Below, one piece after another: positions 14,044 through 26,844 of a stretch of 64,000 bases of DNA. The notes below the pieces were generated by a model. That model was given only the letters and a program-made list of their open reading frames with translations, made no database searches and was not told the origin of the DNA. Within the stretch, counting starts at the first letter, position 1. Each line of letters opens with the position of its first letter. Both the position numbers and the translations under genes were made by a program. The DNA comes from Gorsachius magnificus (taxonomy: Eukaryota > Chordata > Aves > Pelecaniformes > Ardeidae): NCBI GenBank assembly GCA_034008185.1, contig CM067084.1, positions 12,543,385-12,607,384 on the forward strand. The letters are read 5' to 3'.

Positions 14044-15047
14044 AGTAGATTAGACCAAGAGAAGCTGCTTAATAGCCTAACCTACTGATCCCAATACCTA
14101 AACACACTTCTCAAAAAATACCAGAGGAGTTTACATTTCACTGCACTCACTGACTTCATTACCAAACAAGGCTGATTATCACACAATGCCTGTAATCAAG
14201 AGGCTTTCCCTCAGTGGAAAGGAAAGCTTTCCTTTCCACATTTCCAGTTCCCTATAAAATGCTAACATGATATGATCAAATCAAATGGAAGTGTTATTAG
14301 TATTAGTTGGTTTGAAAAAAATTTTGCAGTACAAAACCTGAACATCAGCAAGAAGTTGTCTGAAAATACATGTGTCACTACCCAAGAAATATGAATCTCT
14401 ACAGACCGCATTATTGACCTCTGTAAGACTTAATCCAAGTCACAAGATTCTCTACACTTGCAGAGTTTGTCCCTACAAAACTATCTGAACCTTATCCTGT
14501 AAAATCACATATGAATGAATATTTAGAGGGACTGCTTCATTGCACTAGGCACCATAACAGTTTCTTGAAATAAGTGATTCTTAGTATAGATTTTGGGATA
14601 ATTACTATAGACAAATCTCAATGCACTCTGCAAAGAGAATGGGAAGGAAAGGGGAAAAGTAGCGAAAGACAGCCAACTGAAATTAAGTTATCTGAATCAA
14701 AATTTTAAAAGACCATTAGGCTGTAAAAATGGCAATAAAATATCAGTTAGACTCAGGAGTGGGTCATTCTTTTGATCCAGGAGCACACTACCTATGAAAA
14801 AGTAAGAGCAAGAAACTGGACTTGCTTCTTATCCATATGTATAGGTTAACACAAATGCTTATCCAGCTACGTCTCTTCTATGTCTTCCATTTAGCCTGAA
14901 ACAAACTATTTATTCTTTGTGCAAAGTATTTCCATTGCAGTAGTCACTGCTCCTAGAAAACCAGAATTCTTTGACAACTTCAATTCAAGATCTACTTGCA
15001 AGAATTGAGCTGCTAAGTAGAAACCGTGTTAGGGATACCAGCCTCAC

Positions 15048-15070
15048 CTGATAGATCACAGTCCGGAGGT
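15048..15070 (-). other. Possible 23-bp micro-exon (unrecognised)
   Basis: Minus strand: AATTTCTCAG acceptor, 23 bases, then CAG|GTGAGGC donor. The phase would connect with the candidate exon at 17,036-17,069 (one base left over, two needed). Too short to carry evidence on its own. Confidence 0.07.
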
Positions 15071-17035
15071 CTGAGAAATTACTCTTTGCAAGTCAGAGGC
15101 ATTTGATTCACTAAATTGTGCTAGGAAATTTGACTTTTAAATAAATAACCTTAATTAGGAGTTTAAGTCACTTTAATTCTCACCTATCAAAAGTTATTAT
15201 CTGTTACCTTTTCCCTTCCACTTGAAAGTCTTGGTGACATTTTTCATAGATCATTATGATACTTAAAATAAAAGTGTGTTTCAAAGCAATCTTCCCCCCC
15301 CCCCTTTCCCAGAGTAATAAAACCACATGGCTAAAAACCAGTTGTTTGTGTAAGCGTGGCTATATTGCAAGTCTCTCACCCAAAAGGAAAATTCAAAATA
15401 AGTTTACTGTTCTTCAAAAACAGATTACCTGTGCAATACTAGGATATGTAACACAAACTGTCTACATCAGTAATACGGGACCATTTTTCTTTCTCCCCCC
15501 AATGATATTATAGTATCTATAGCCTTATGCTACAAGTCTCACATGAACAGAAATTGTTCTCTGCCAACTTTCAAACCCGCACAGATTACTAAATACTTCC
15601 AATACACCTGAAGAGTCTAAACAAGTTATTTTCAGTTATTAGTATTGCAAAAGCCAGTTTCACAAAGCTGCTCCTCAGTTCATCAAGCACAGGAAATTAG
15701 CTTTAAAAGCTTAAATGACTGAATCTAGAAAGTGAAAATAAGCTCTGTTTAAAATAGAATCCTCTTCAGGTAAGAAATAGTATTTATTTTTCCTGTTGGG
15801 TTTTTGGATCCTGCTGAAATACCAGTCTGCCAAGACCCAGAACTCATTGCTTTAACTTGCTACTTTCGATGGAATTACAGGAAGATCAGAAGAGGTACTT
15901 CCATTCTGGTATACTCAGTTGCTGAACTTTTGTTTAAAATCAAATGAACCTACTCTGGGTTTGTGGTTTTTTTTTTTTATAAGCTATTTATTTTTCTATG
16001 ACTAAATACTGAAGGTTTTGGCAAGAGGAATAAATAAGGTTACCTGACTGGAAATAGTACTATTTTTGTGACTTAAAGTTGAATAAGCATCTTAAAGCAT
16101 CCAAAAGTTTTTGGGTTTTTTTGAGTTTGGTTACCCCTGGTAATTTAAATTGGCTCCTCCCACCACTGCTACAACCCTTTTATCCCAGGTCTATTTCAGT
16201 AGTGCAGTACTACTGATTTTATTATATTTCCACTCAGAATGCTGTGCGGTTTAGACCCTAGCTCTGCAAAATACCAAAATAACTGAATACCTAAACAGAA
16301 ATTGTTCTGTATGACAGGACACTACACATCATATTTATTCCTTCCTCTACTTTGCTGTCTCTGAAGTAATGAAATCAGAAGCCAGAGCAGATGTTTTTGA
16401 CTGCACACAGACCATCACTCACACTACTTTTTCTTTCCTCCTTTGTTCATCAAAACTATTCTTCTAAGAGACAAATGCATACACACACACACTCATATAT
16501 GCAGCATATACAGAAAAAGCTTTCTCTGCCAAAGCATTATTCCCTTTGGCCAACAACTAACCAGTTCATTTACATGGTTACCACAGAGTTAAGTCACTAG
16601 GAAGGAAAACAGGAACAATTCAAACTATATGGGGAATATGCTAAGAAACCTTTGTAGCCACAAGTCACATCCTTTTGTCTTGAATGAGGCATTTCCCTTA
16701 TTTAGTCTAAAGGCAAACCTGCAGGCTATGAAAAACACAAACATTAAGAATCAATAAGGGGCACAGAGATTTGAAGTGGTGAATGAAGCTTAGCAAACAA
16801 TTTACACATGATTCAGCCACATTTTAAGTGCCCATAAAAATAATTGCTTTCTAATACGTTATCATTCAATGATAATGTTATTTCAATGTTTTGGTATTAA
16901 AAAGCATGAATTCGTGCTCATATTAGAAATTTAGACTATGCAGTTTATTGCAATTCATCAGATAAGCTTCAAAATATTTTCCAAATATACTCAAATCAAA
17001 TTAGGACACAAGCATTCCCAGCACTAAATACTTAC

Positions 17036-17069
17036 AGGTGATCCACATTACTGTGTCATTTACACTCAT
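17036..17069 (-). other. Possible 34-bp exon (unrecognised)
   Basis: Minus strand: TTCTTCAG acceptor, then ATGAGTG..., then a strong GTAAGTAT donor. One frame is open (MSVNDTVMWIT). The pyrimidine tract is poor because a G-run precedes the acceptor. Low confidence. Confidence 0.1.
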
Positions 17070-20000
17070 CTGAAGAATTCCCCCCCCAATGCTTGGGCAC
17101 CATAACTTGAAAAAATAGATTAGTGAACAAGATAGGTAAAGGATAAGTTTGTGCTGCTGTTTAGAAACAAAGGGTATTTTTTCAGGATGACTGAAAATGG
17201 AAACTCACAGACTGAATTGGCACCATTAAGCTGATTTTGGGCAAAATTCCCTGTATCCAGCACTAGCAACTCAGTTGACAGACCAAGAACAACTAACCTA
17301 CCCCTACACAGCAATATTCATTCTGTATTTTATTCCACTCCGAATAAATGGTTTGTTACATCACTGAGAAATTCTAATATGCCTACTTTTCCAAAGTATA
17401 CCTTTCTGAAATAATTAAATATTGCCAGAAAAAAAAACCAGAACACCACACACAAACCAAACCACTTGGGATGGCATAATATTGTGCATTTTATAGAAGA
17501 ATGGAAATCAGTCCTTCCATTCGTTTGTAAGGCAAGAACTCCTATCGCTCAGAAAGCAGCACAGCCGGTGAATTCTCAGTGTCACACCCACTTTTCTTGG
17601 AAAGGGGCTTAGAGCACATGACTGAGTAGACCTAAGAAAACTTAAGGCCACCAGACTTCACTCTAAGGCATTTTCTTTAGTGTCATCACATGCAGGTGTT
17701 TCACTTGTTAGTCTTCTGTGAAAAAGGCTTTCATTAACCATTTTCTTGAACTGTCATCCTGATGTTTATTTTGTTATGTCCTCTATTTACTTCATAGAGC
17801 TCTACCTCAACAGCCCTGAAGGCTTGGGACCTGCACCTAATCGCAGACCGTACACATGGAGCAGCAAGAATAGCTGTAGTAAGAATTTAAGACCTTGAGG
17901 TTTTGTTTTTTTTTTCCTGTGTTTCACAGAATTTAGACACACTAAAAAAAAAAAACCATCACTACCTATGCATTTAGCAATGTCAAAAGACAGCAGGTGG
18001 GTCATCATTCTGATAAATACATAATTAATTGGATGAAGGAGTTAATAAGTTCAAGGTGCAGGGTACATCAAAGCTATGACACTTTATACAATGCAGAAGA
18101 AAGTGAAAGAAATCTTGTCGATGTTGAAATCAATGCATTTGTATGAAGTTTTATGCTACTTATCTTTTAGCTTTAATACCATAAAGTCAAAAGGCAAATA
18201 TAATTTTAATTTATTGGAACCATTTCATCATTTAGATAATATATTCAAATACTTACTTGCTGAGAAGCTTAAAATTATCAAAGCCTGGAGGACATTTACA
18301 AAAGATTTAGGATTTTTTTTTAGTTATGAGAAACTAATTTAGAGAAAGCAAAGGCCTGTTTTAAAGAATCTGCAAACAGCCAAATTCAAAGCAGCAATTT
18401 GGTTTGACTATCCTAAACTCAGGGTGCTATGATCTACCCAACAGTTCTTTCCTCCTCCTCCTCCACCCCCTTTCCCCTTTTTTTTCTTAAATACAGGACA
18501 CTTCCATAAAACGATATGCACGATGAGAATGGTGATCTAGTCTGAACATAGAAGAATCACTAGTGCATCCCTAGTTTTCATATTAGGTCAAAGCCAATAA
18601 TACTACTTTTGTCACTTTTAAACACAGTTTTGTACTAAACCTGTAGATATTTCATGCACATTGAAATCAAGTTACTTGATTTTTCACTGTTTATTCAACA
18701 CATAGCTTCAGCATATTTTTTGTTTCATGTTATACACATAGACTTAGGTACATGAAAGCTTTGTACTTTAAAAATGATTTATTTAAAAAAAAACAAACGG
18801 GGTGAAATTTTATATCTTGGCAGAAGTTCCACCCACAACCCTGAGTCTCTGAAATGTTAATTGTTCAGAAAACCTACCACTAGTTTTATAACGAAGTTGA
18901 TCATTTGAGTGAAAATCATTGTTTTCGCATCTAATTTCAAGGGCCCCTCCAGTTAAGCATCAGCTAAATCACATCCCTGTATGATGACTTCAGTAGATGT
19001 TTGATAATACTCCAGAGAACGTTGTAAGTTACCATATGGAGCAAAACTTTTACTTGCTTAAAATTTCAGAAAACATTTGGACTTCCTGTTTATACTGGAA
19101 CTTTCTTACCTTATACAGTCAGACAAGAGAGGGACGATGCTTTATAGCACTAGTCAACATCAGCGTGTCTTAACATCCAAATAGTATTTCCATTATCTGA
19201 AGTTTTAAATGATCATGGCTCTGATACAGTTAGCTATCAGAAAGCAGCTACCAGAATGGTGGTCTTCATTTTGTTAAAAAGTGACCCAATTGCCAGAATA
19301 TTCCATAGAGAAAAACATTTAAGGTAAGGTTTCAGCCCTTCTCTGTGTATAGATTATACTGTGCACATCTTACATAGAAAAGCAAGACCTTTCCTTTTAC
19401 TTAACCAGTACCCGGAGCTGCGAACAATTCAGCCTACTCGAGCCTAGAATCGGTCTTGCTGGTTTGAAGCCATATGGGACATACTGAGAGAAATTGATTT
19501 CTCTTTTGCGTTGTATTAATTTTGTTTAATACTCTTAAGTAGCTCATAACCTATCCATTAACAAATTGAAAATTGCTACAACCATTGACTTATTTTGTCC
19601 TTCAGTCACCACCTTAAACTAACCAGATACATGCAAGTAAAAGAAGAGAAAAATACACACAAAATGCAAAATAATTTATAGTTTTCTTGTTTTGAACAGA
19701 GAGTAAACATGCATAATTGCAGCTGCTATTAAAATATTTATTAACACCTGCACACACCATTTATTGTAGCACACCTACAATACATTAGGCAATGATGCCA
19801 AAGTAGTTGTGATTCAACCTGTTCTGAGTCAGAATGGGTTTCCAGTGAATACTTTATGAAACTACTCAATGAAAGGGGGACAGTTTTCAAAATTTGGGTT
19901 TCACTGTCATCACATGCAGTATAAAAGGAAATTGTACTTCTTGTGTTCTTGTAAGTAGGTGCCTGAAGCATAACTACATCTCCGAGTACTATTTTCACCA

Positions 20001-21414
20001 GCTACAGCTGAATTAAAAACCCAGTAAAAAGAACCTATACAGAGACTTTTCCAAGGGGGCCAGTATAAGTTCCCCTTTCCTCAGTAAATTACAGCTACTT
20101 CAGTCTCACCTTTAGCTGTGCTTTCCATCTTTGTAGAAATATATTAGTCAGAATGGCAATTGGTTAGCCACAGGGGTAAATCTTCAATAACCAAGCAGCT
20201 TCATGGGTTAGACAGCACATTTCTCCACAGGTGTGCAAAAAACCAAAATGTCTCTCCCCTCTACCCAGCTCACTGAGAACTGGTCACTCCCCATAGCATT
20301 TTTAGAAAAAAAGAACATAGAAGAGGGTTCATTTGTTGGTCCCTGAAGCAGCACAGTACTAAGACATCGACTGTAGGGACTGAATTCAGCAATAACGCAT
20401 TCACAGATGTACTAACGGCTGTACTACTAAATATCATGTACTGCAAGTTTAGCAACAACTCTTCACTGTTTCTATCTAATGACGTGGGGGTTTCTTTTAA
20501 TTTATTCCATTTTTTTCCTTGTAGTGTCATGCTATGATGAGTGCATGTTTCCCTATATAAAATGCAAAACCACTGACAAATCCAGCTGTCAGGTTATTCT
20601 TGATATATCAGAGTAAAAATTGGTTTCCATGGCACCAGTATGTGCTGGGAGCTCTCTCTTGTTTTAAATACTCCAGGGATTTTATACATCACCTTCAGTG
20701 TCAAGAGAAGATTACTACTAATATTTGACTGTCATAAGAAGAATGCAGTGATAACCAATGACAATCAAAGTATTAAAATAAACCATGATCTTTGTTTATT
20801 TTTAATTGAAATAATTTTGAAAGTCACTATTTAAGTAATCTCTCTGTTTGAATCACACTAGCATTCAAGAAACCTTATTAAGGGATGGAGAAAAAGTTAT
20901 AGTCTCTCCTGAGGAGATTGGAAAGATTATTTTTCTTTTAAATGTATGTTAAGTGACATCCACACAGCGCAGTGTACTTTCAGAACTCTTCTGGGAATAT
21001 TGACATCCCTCCAGCTGTAAATAATGTCATAATTTTAACCTTGAGTTGAATACTAAAAGTTAGTAAGCCTGTAAGTGTTAAGGAGTAAGAAAAGAGCTTC
21101 ACATACTTAACATTAATTTGCCAGTTGGCTTCTAAATTTATTCTTTTATCAAATAAAATTTAGAACTTATCTCTCTACAGACAGTTTTGCACCACAGAAA
21201 AAAAATTGTGTGCTATAGTTATTACAGTAAACTAAGCATCTGAGCTTATAACTTTTATGTTTGTCATTCATAAAAGTTCTCTTTCTTCCCCAATGCTTAT
21301 CTGCATCACTTAATTCTTCCAATTTTTGTCAGCAATATGAAAATACAGGTTTATAGTCGACTAGACACAATCAATTAATGATACCATATTGAACTGCAAC
21401 AGAAACAGGTTTAC

Positions 21415-21490
21415 CTTGGATCCAGGTAGTACTGCAACAAGCACAGTATTTGAATTCTTCACTTGAATTTTTCATCATAAATCCAGTACA
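21415..21490 (-). other. Possible 76-bp internal exon, cysteine-containing
   Basis: On the minus strand CATCTTTCATCTTTACAG is a good acceptor and CCAAG|GTAAACC an acceptable donor. The frame between encodes 25 residues with a cysteine cluster (CTGFMMKNSSEEF, then KYCACCSTTWIQ), phase 0 in and phase 1 out. The composition is protein-like, but I do not recognise the family. Together with the other minus-strand candidates it could mark a gene transcribed right to left through this region. Confidence 0.25.
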
Positions 21491-24400
21491 CTGTAAAGAT
21501 GAAAGATGTGCACAAAATTAATATTTTATGCAGGATTAAAGGTAATTACACAGTTACATCTCTATATGAATACCATAAAGATACATCAAAAGCTACTAAA
21601 TTCAGCTAAGACATAAATTTAATTCCTACTGGAAGTAAAACTCTCCCTCAAGAAAGTAACTCAATTATCCGGTCTCCTTTGGTGATCCCCGACACAATAC
21701 ATCAGCTAGAAGACTTCAACTTAGACAGAGCAACAGACAAAAATAATTAAAAAAAAAAAGTTGAAAAAACATAGCATTCCAATTCTTTTAAGTGAAGGAA
21801 TAGAGGAATATTTTTTCCCATATTTACACTGTTCAGTACATTATATTTATATATTATATTACAAAGCGGTATTGTTATTACCTCAGAAACACGTCTATAT
21901 TACCAAAACCTTGCAAAAGGACCATTCTGAATATTGAACCAGCTTTTAAGTTCTTGCCACTTCAATGCCAACCCTTGGATTTTTGAGGATCCCAAAATCA
22001 GATACTAGAGTACATCATTCATACTCAGTGATTTGTTTATCTATTTAGCAAAAAAAAAAAAATATTCTTCTGGTAAGTATGTACACATCACCAACATGCA
22101 ACACAGTACTGGTTTCCAATTAGGCCTCCCAAAAATAAGTAACCTCAGTTAGTGAGCTACCATCATAAAAATAATTGTGGAGACTTATCTCTGAGGGAGT
22201 TCTGCCTCAGCTCCTTGGCTAAGGGAAAGGAGCTTTCTGTAAAGGTCTGTTTTCTACCTTTCTCTATACCTTCTGAAAACCTCTATCTATGCTAAAGCTT
22301 CATCATCCAAAGCTTGAAAAAGCCTCAAGTGAAAAACAATAATAATAATAGTACAACTCTGAAAAGCCCATCTAAGCATTCATACTTCCTGCTGATTCAA
22401 GGCTTTTAAATGTTTATGTTCATTGCTCATTGGTATTAAGTAACAACCACATTCTCATACTTATCAATACATTTTAAATACATACACCTCAGAATATGCC
22501 TTTGAAATGACACAATTTTGCACTCAAGTTCTGCCTCATACTACATTTATAAGCTAGAAAGACACAGATATATACATATCAGCATAGAAGCTAAAAAGTA
22601 ACTATCAAAGTAAAAAAGAAACCACCTCCATAGATAAATATTTTTGTCTAGCTTCACCTCATTTTATTCAATGTTTTACCAACATCACAATTTTTTTAAC
22701 TATTTATTCTTCAGAACTCAGCTTAATTCATTATTTTTATCATGCTCACTCTAACATCAGACCCACCTTATAGGATGCTTTCCAGTAAATTCAGAATTCT
22801 GTTGTTGTTGACTGACTGCTTAACAGACAAATATACAGACCATCTTTCTCACTAAGACTTTTGAAGGTCCATTTAAATTAGCTGCCTGATCTGCTAATTA
22901 TCCTGTCCAGGTGGCCCACCTCAAGGCACCTGTGCTAGACACACTGAGGGGGGATGAAAACAACAGATTGGCTTTAGGGATATTTCCTACCTTTAGGCCC
23001 TACACTATAACACAATCTTTTGGATGCTAAATTTTTCCATGCCATGTTTCCTTCTGCCTACAAAAAAAATCTGGTTAATACTCTACAAACAAAATGAGCA
23101 GGGCAACTGCTGGTCTTTTTTGGTTTTGTTCCCCACAGACTTAATTCCTCCCATGCTAGAAGGGTTACAGCATCTAATCCCTTGTTTCACCTCCCATTCA
23201 CCCTCCTAGGGGTTGTGTGTATTCATAGTGTCTACCTTCACTTCCACTACCCTTCTGTTCCAGTATGATCCATTTTCCTTCAAGAGAGATTTGACATACT
23301 TTATTTATATTTCTTGCTCTCATTCAATTTTCCTTACATTTTTCTCCATCAAGATTCCTTTTTTTCTCTTTTGAGAAAATAGGTAACAGTAGTTTATATG
23401 GAGAATGGGCAGAGAGAAGTTTCAGGTGGCTGCTCTATAGGCAGAAATTGAGCTTGAACATGCAGTAACTGAACAGTATTCTACAAATAAAAGAGACTGT
23501 GTAGACCATTTTTTGAGGTCCCAGAAGTTCAGCAATTTACCCAGAATAGCTCTAACTGAACTAGGAGTGAAGTAAGAAAACTGGAAATGCATTGCACAAA
23601 CAGATACAATAAATCTTACTGACAAACGATGCATCACAGAGAAATCTTGAAGCACATCCCACAACAGAGCAACTAAGAATTGATGCTCCAGCCCTACACC
23701 AAGGGCAGATACTCTTTTCAGCACCCTGGGTCTGCCCACTGAGCTCAGACCCCAGGGGCTGCAGCCTGGCTCCCTCCCCATGGGGAGCAGCCCTGCTCCT
23801 GCTGTGCCCTGACATTGCAGTAGGCTGATGAAGAATCAGCTGTATCCAGGGTGAAACTAATTTCTCAGATGGCTCAGGTGTTCAAGCAGACTATGCAGGC
23901 TTCAATTCCACATGTAGAGTAGGGATCCACTTAATTCTAAAATGTTAACAAATGTTTCTGATGTTGGAAGAAAGCATATAAACACATAATTTTCTTGAAG
24001 TAGAGTTAAAACATAACTGAACATATACGATGCTATTATTTCTGCTCAAAAGAACATACTAGAAAAAATTGATACATTTTAATGTTTACTTCTATAAAGA
24101 AATTTTTCAGTGAGAAGGGCTTATTTCTAAAAAAAAAAAAAAAGTTACTTTTACTTCTAAAGGATATCCTACCTGGATTTCTGCTTAGGAAAAACCCAAA
24201 CTTGTTTTTTTTTTTAAGCTCTTTCTAAAATAAAAAGCATTACACTATTCATACAAACTGAAACAAAACCTTTTTAATTATTTTAATTAAATATTATATA
24301 ATAATTGGGATACAACTGGAATACACAAATTGTTTTCTGGATGATACTGTTTTCAACCCTGTTATGTAAGATTTGAAAGCACATTCATTTTAATTTACTT

Positions 24401-25411
24401 TATCTTTTGCCAACAACTTTCTCTTCTTTAGACTTGTAATCATAGGTACTAGTCCTCCATTTTATTATCTGAAATGTCTCTGTATTAGCTAATCAAGTAC
24501 AGTTATCAAATTCTGATCCTTAATGTCAAGATGTTGGACAGCTTTTAAGCAATACATCCATCTGAAATGGCAGCTGACCCCTATGTTGTGATACCTCTGG
24601 ATTCCATACAACCTGCTTAGTCTCCTTATGCAAAAAAACTCTCTGATTTGCAAGAGGTCTCTTATTCTTCCTTCTGATTGGAGCAACAGATTAAACAACA
24701 GCTTGATTTTTCCCTATTTGGTCTTTGACTAAAAAAATTTAAAAATTAATTTTCACTTAATCTGGAAGTAGCAACGTTCAGAATTTCTCCCTTAAAAAGA
24801 ATGGGCGTTAAAGACTTGATTTGCAGAATTTTAACTGAAAATGAGCAGCAGGGTTTTAAAATCTTCAAACAGCAGCAGAGAGAAATGTGAAATAACCCAC
24901 TCCCAGAGAAGAGGACAGGGCAGTTAACTTGCAAAAGGGGATGTAAGTTCATGTTTGTCTGCTTACTTGCTTCACAACAGAAATTGAGGTCTCCCACTTC
25001 ACTGCTGAGTGCTAATGGGCTATAAGGTATTCTGCATGAGCTCCGTATCGCATACAGTGGTTTATTACTAAGTAAATGTAAAAGAGAGCCCAGGGTTTCA
25101 CCTTTCACATAGGTGTCCTAAAAAATGGCTGCAAAATAATTTTCTCTGTCTCAATGAATATTCATTAAAATAAAACAGCTTCTGCAGGAGAGACAGAAAA
25201 ACACGCCAATATTCTGTGTACCCAGATAAATAAGACAGTATTATGGAAAGGTAAAAATCTTGGTTCTATTTTCTTTTCCAAAAAAACAGATGGAAGATTT
25301 GAAACGCTCTCTTCCCAAGCTCTAAGTATGGGAACTGGTAAATAAAATAGTTTAAAAACCGCCAGAGGCCAGATATTTCCAAACAGGCAGGGACCACAGA
25401 GTTTTCTCTAC

Positions 25412-25505
25412 CTTGGCAATGATATTTCCCAACTCTTTACAAGATTTGAGTCTCTAGCTGAGGCTATCTCTGGAAGTCCTTGAACAGCTTGTACAGTTTC
25501 TGTGT
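25412..25505 (-). other. Possible 94-bp internal exon (unrecognised)
   Basis: On the minus strand AGATCTTGTTGCAG is a plausible acceptor and GCCAAG|GTAGAG a weak donor. The open frame reads TETVQAVQGLPEIASARDSN and continues about ten residues. It overlaps, on the opposite strand, the start of the long plus-strand open frame at 25,480-26,085, so not all of these signals can be genes. Confidence 0.18.
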
Positions 25506-26085
25506 CTGCAACAAGATCTGTCTGACAGAGGGTTTACCAAGTACAATCCTTATCCTTTTATGCCTCTTTCCATTGTCCTTGTCTTCTGATTTGTTCAAAA
25601 TGCTTCCTTTTTTTCTTTTTTTTTTTTTCCTGGGGGACACTGGTTATTTTTTGATGACACAAGCGCCTGTTGCCATATCAACTGAAGTAAAAAACAATAC
25701 CCTATTCAAGCATCCCATTGATCCCATTGTTACAAGCAGGAGCTGTATTTACATGAACTTCCCTCACAAAACCCCAGTGAGCTCAAGGAGACATCGTCAC
25801 AGCTCTCAAACAAGTAGAAAATACTATCAAGTAGATAACCTTCAGGATATTTATAAACTCACAGTTACTGCTTCTTTCACTCTGGCTTATGAAAAAGTAT
25901 GCAAAAGTATGTCCAAAAAGAATTCAAAACAACTAGCCCCAATGGATCAAAAAGAATTTGATAGACATTACTATACAAGTTCAAATTTGGAGGTGTTCAC
26001 TGGGCAAAAGGTAAGGGAGGGGAAAAGAAAAATAAAAAACAAAACAAAGAATTTCTATTTTGGAAATGATTTCCAGTGTACATGA
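25480..26085 (+). other. Longest non-retroelement open frame, 201 codons
   Basis: Open from 25,480 (a TTG; there is no ATG at the start) to a stop at 26,085. The left third is low-complexity, including a T-rich run translating to phenylalanines. From about 25,664 the frame has mixed composition. It could be read as an exon bounded by ACACAAG (ending 25,663) and AAAAG|GTAAGG (donor at 26,011), giving 347 bp. I recognise no domain. It is longer than the other random frames in this AT-rich window, which is the only reason to list it. Confidence 0.18.
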
Positions 26086-26418
26086 AAGTATCTCTGGAAA
26101 GAAATCGTATGTGGCTTTGTTAATCCTAATATGCATCGTTATTCAAAAGATGCTTTTAAGTATGGTTATCTTCATAGCAGCTTCTCTACAGCATAGTAGG
26201 AAAGTGAGTTTGGTATCAACTAATGTGGGCTTTTCGCAATTAAATTTGAATTAAAGCTTATACTTAACATCAGTAAGAAAGGGCATAGATTTGGGGGGGG
26301 GGAGGGAGGGAAAGACTGAAAAGGAATTAATACAAATTATTCAGTCTGGAAAAACATGATTACAGAATCTAAAGCCTATTATTTAATTAAATATAGAACT
26401 GAGTAAGAATTCACTTAC

Positions 26419-26459
26419 TTGGCATCATGGTTGAGAAAGTCTAAAACAAAATTCAGCCC
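26419..26459 (-). other. Possible 41-bp exon (unrecognised)
   Basis: Minus strand: ATGCTATATCTCAG acceptor, 41 bases reading GLNFVLDFLNHDA, then AA|GTAAGTGA, a strong donor. Phase 0 in, phase 2 out. This does not connect directly in phase with the candidate at 26,713-26,844. Confidence 0.17.
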
Positions 26460-26712
26460 CTGAGATATAGCATTTGCACAGTTTAACAGGTGGGTTTTTT
26501 ACTCAAAAAGGAGTTCACAGAAACTATCTTCATAGATGTCCACTGATATTTTTGTCCCTTACTGGCAACAAAACATAAATAAAAAAAGTCTTGAAAATAA
26601 TGTCATATCTGTGAAAAGTATGGGATTGACATACAGGAGCCTTTTCCACCTTAGGAAATTTATCCTCTGGCCATCACCATCTTCCTGACATTTCTGCAAG
26701 TCTCAACCTTAC

Positions 26713-26844
26713 CTGTCAGGAAAAGTCTTGGGGCAGAAGACAGTTCAGTCTCCACACATTTTGTCAGTTGCCCTTCTTGAGAAAACAAGTAACTGTCAAC
26801 CTGTGTGAGCTGTAATGCTAGTTCTTGCAATCCAGATACCATCC
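26713..26844 (-). other. Possible 132-bp exon (unrecognised)
   Basis: Minus strand: CCTGTTACTACAG acceptor and CTGACAG|GTAAGG, a strong donor. The frame between is open (MVSGLQELALQLTQVDSY, then LFSQEGQLTKCVETEL) with phase 1 in and phase 1 out. A second, overlapping frame from about 26,945 to 26,780 is also open and equally protein-like, which shows how weak composition is as evidence here. Confidence 0.22.

Noticed and set aside
19741..19998. Minus-strand 85-codon frame ending just before AATAAA
   Set aside because: Looks like a terminal exon with a poly(A) signal, but there is no convincing acceptor and AATAAA is common in AT-rich DNA.
23422..23815. GC-rich overlapping minus-strand frames
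   Set aside because: Frames are explained by local GC content reducing stops; no recognised protein.
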